Positions 4,772-5,552 of a stretch of 5,552 nt of DNA are shown here, in pieces. The DNA is from Propionibacterium sp. (GTDB taxonomy: Bacteria > Actinomycetota > Actinomycetes > Propionibacteriales > Propionibacteriaceae). Location: contig JAAYAO010000344.1 in the NCBI GenBank assembly GCA_012719335.1, positions 1 to 5,552 of the forward strand, read 5' to 3'. How positions within the stretch are numbered: the first letter of the stretch is position 1; each line of letters starts with the position of its first letter. The position numbers and the translations under genes were made by a program. The notes under the pieces are model-generated. The model made no database searches. It was given only the letters and a program-made list of their open reading frames with translations, and was not told where the DNA came from.

Positions 4772-5552
4772 ATGACGAAGAAGCCTGCCAAGAAGCTGTC
4801 GATGCAGCAGCGCTACTCGGCGCTGACCCGCGACATCGACTGGGAGCCGAGCTACGTTTCGGCCGAGCAGATGTACCCGCACACCACCTACGAGGGCATC
4901 AAGATCCACGACTGGAGCAAGTGGGACGACCCCTTCCGGCTCACCGTGGACGCCTACTACCGCTACCAGGCGGAGAAGGACAAGCGGCTCTACGCCGTCC
5001 TCGACGGGTTCGCCCAGGGCCAGGGCCACCTGACCCTGTCCGACCCGGCCTACCTGAACGCGATGAAGATCTTCCTCGGTGGGGTGACCCCGCTGGAGTA
5101 CCAGGCCAACCGGCACTTCGCGTACCTGTCGCGCCACTTCAACGGCCCCGGCCCGCGGTTCGCCGCGCTGTGCCAGTCGGTGGACGAGCTGCGGCACGCG
5201 CAGACCGAGATCCACACGCTGAGCAACTACAACAAGTACTACTCCGGCATGCACAACTTCGCGAAGATGCACGACCGGGTCTGGTACCTCTCGGTGCCGA
5301 AGTCGTACTTCGACGACGCGCTGTCGGCCGGCCCCTTCGAGTTCCTGATCGCGATCGGCTTCAGCTTCGAGTACCTGCTGACCAACCTGCTCTTCGTGCC
5401 GTTCATGTCGGGTGCCTCCTTCAACGGTGACCTGCCGACGATGACCTTCGGCTTCTCGGCGCAGTCCGACGAGTCGCGGCACATGACCCTGGGCCTGGAG
5501 GCGATCAAGTTCCTGCTGGAGCAGGACGAGGACAACGTCCCGATCGTCCAGG
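4772..5552 (+). CDS. dmpN: Phenol hydroxylase alpha (large, catalytic) subunit, 5' part (DmpN/P3-like)
   Basis: The first 260 residues of the catalytic subunit, cut by the window edge; the family is about 500-520 residues, so roughly half is present. It binds the carboxylate-bridged diiron centre that inserts one oxygen atom of O2 into phenol or a related aromatic to give a catechol. Both EXXH motifs are present: ELRH (139-142) and ESRH (234-237). With E109 and E200 they complete the six-ligand set, and the spacing matches that of TmoA from toluene-4-monooxygenase. T204, N205 and Q231 align with its T201, N202 and Q228, which act in oxygen activation. Stretches such as GIKIHDWSKWDDPFRLT (42-58) and DRVWYLSVPKSY (168-179) are characteristic of phenol hydroxylases. 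The start ATG is 3 nt after the effector stop, with GGAAGAGGA ending at 4764. Gamma-subunit and reductase genes are expected downstream. Confidence 0.96.
   Translation, partial: MTKKPAKKLSMQQRYSALTRDIDWEPSYVSAEQMYPHTTYEGIKIHDWSKWDDPFRLTVDAYYRYQAEKDKRLYAVLDGFAQGQGHLTLSDPAYLNAMKIFLGGVTPLEYQANRHFAYLSRHFNGPGPRFAALCQSVDELRHAQTEIHTLSNYNKYYSGMHNFAKMHDRVWYLSVPKSYFDDALSAGPFEFLIAIGFSFEYLLTNLLFVPFMSGASFNGDLPTMTFGFSAQSDESRHMTLGLEAIKFLLEQDEDNVPIVQ

Noticed and set aside
4226..5482. A 418-codon open frame antisense to the end of the beta subunit, the effector and the alpha subunit
   Set aside because: It spans three clearly coding plus-strand genes, and its Val/Gly/Arg/His-rich composition is that of a shadow frame.

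Overview
The window is GC-rich with strong G/C preference at third codon positions, which fits a high-GC Actinomycetota. I cannot name the genus. It holds one large regulator gene on the minus strand and, facing away from it, the first four genes of a plus-strand catabolic operon that runs off the right edge.

Layout. Positions 1-374 contain no gene I can support, only small inverted and direct repeats downstream of the regulator. Positions 375-2693 (minus) encode a 772-residue LuxR-family regulator with an N-terminal P-loop (STAND/NB-ARC-like) ATPase, a helical TPR-like middle and a C-terminal LuxR helix-turn-helix. Its start is a TTG codon with a clear ribosome binding site. Positions 2694-2961 form a 268-bp divergent intergenic region. 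It contains a CRP/GlxR-like site (TGTGA-N6-TCACC), a GC hairpin, and two overlapping palindromes sharing a half-site of the type CTACGT/ACGTAG. A further copy of the half-site lies close to the regulator gene.

The operon. A 143-residue protein of no recognised family (2962-3393) is followed by the beta subunit (3429-4454, DmpL-like), the effector/activator protein (4451-4768, DmpM-like) and the N-terminal half of the diiron alpha subunit (4772 to the edge, DmpN-like) of a multicomponent phenol hydroxylase. This is a soluble diiron monooxygenase. All six diiron ligands of the alpha subunit are visible (E109, E139, H142, E200, E234, H237), with the second-shell residues T204, N205 and Q231. The order L-M-N is that of the classical proteobacterial dmpKLMNOP operon, so genes for the gamma subunit (O) and the FAD/[2Fe-2S] reductase (P) are expected just beyond position 5552.

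How the parts fit together. The oxygenase would hydroxylate phenol or a related aromatic to a catechol. The divergent ATPase-LuxR protein is the obvious candidate for its inducer-responsive regulator, with a CRP-type input from global carbon control. The most unusual points are the unrecognised 143-residue protein standing where dmpK would be, and the use of a large ATPase-LuxR regulator where proteobacterial clusters use a sigma54-dependent activator.
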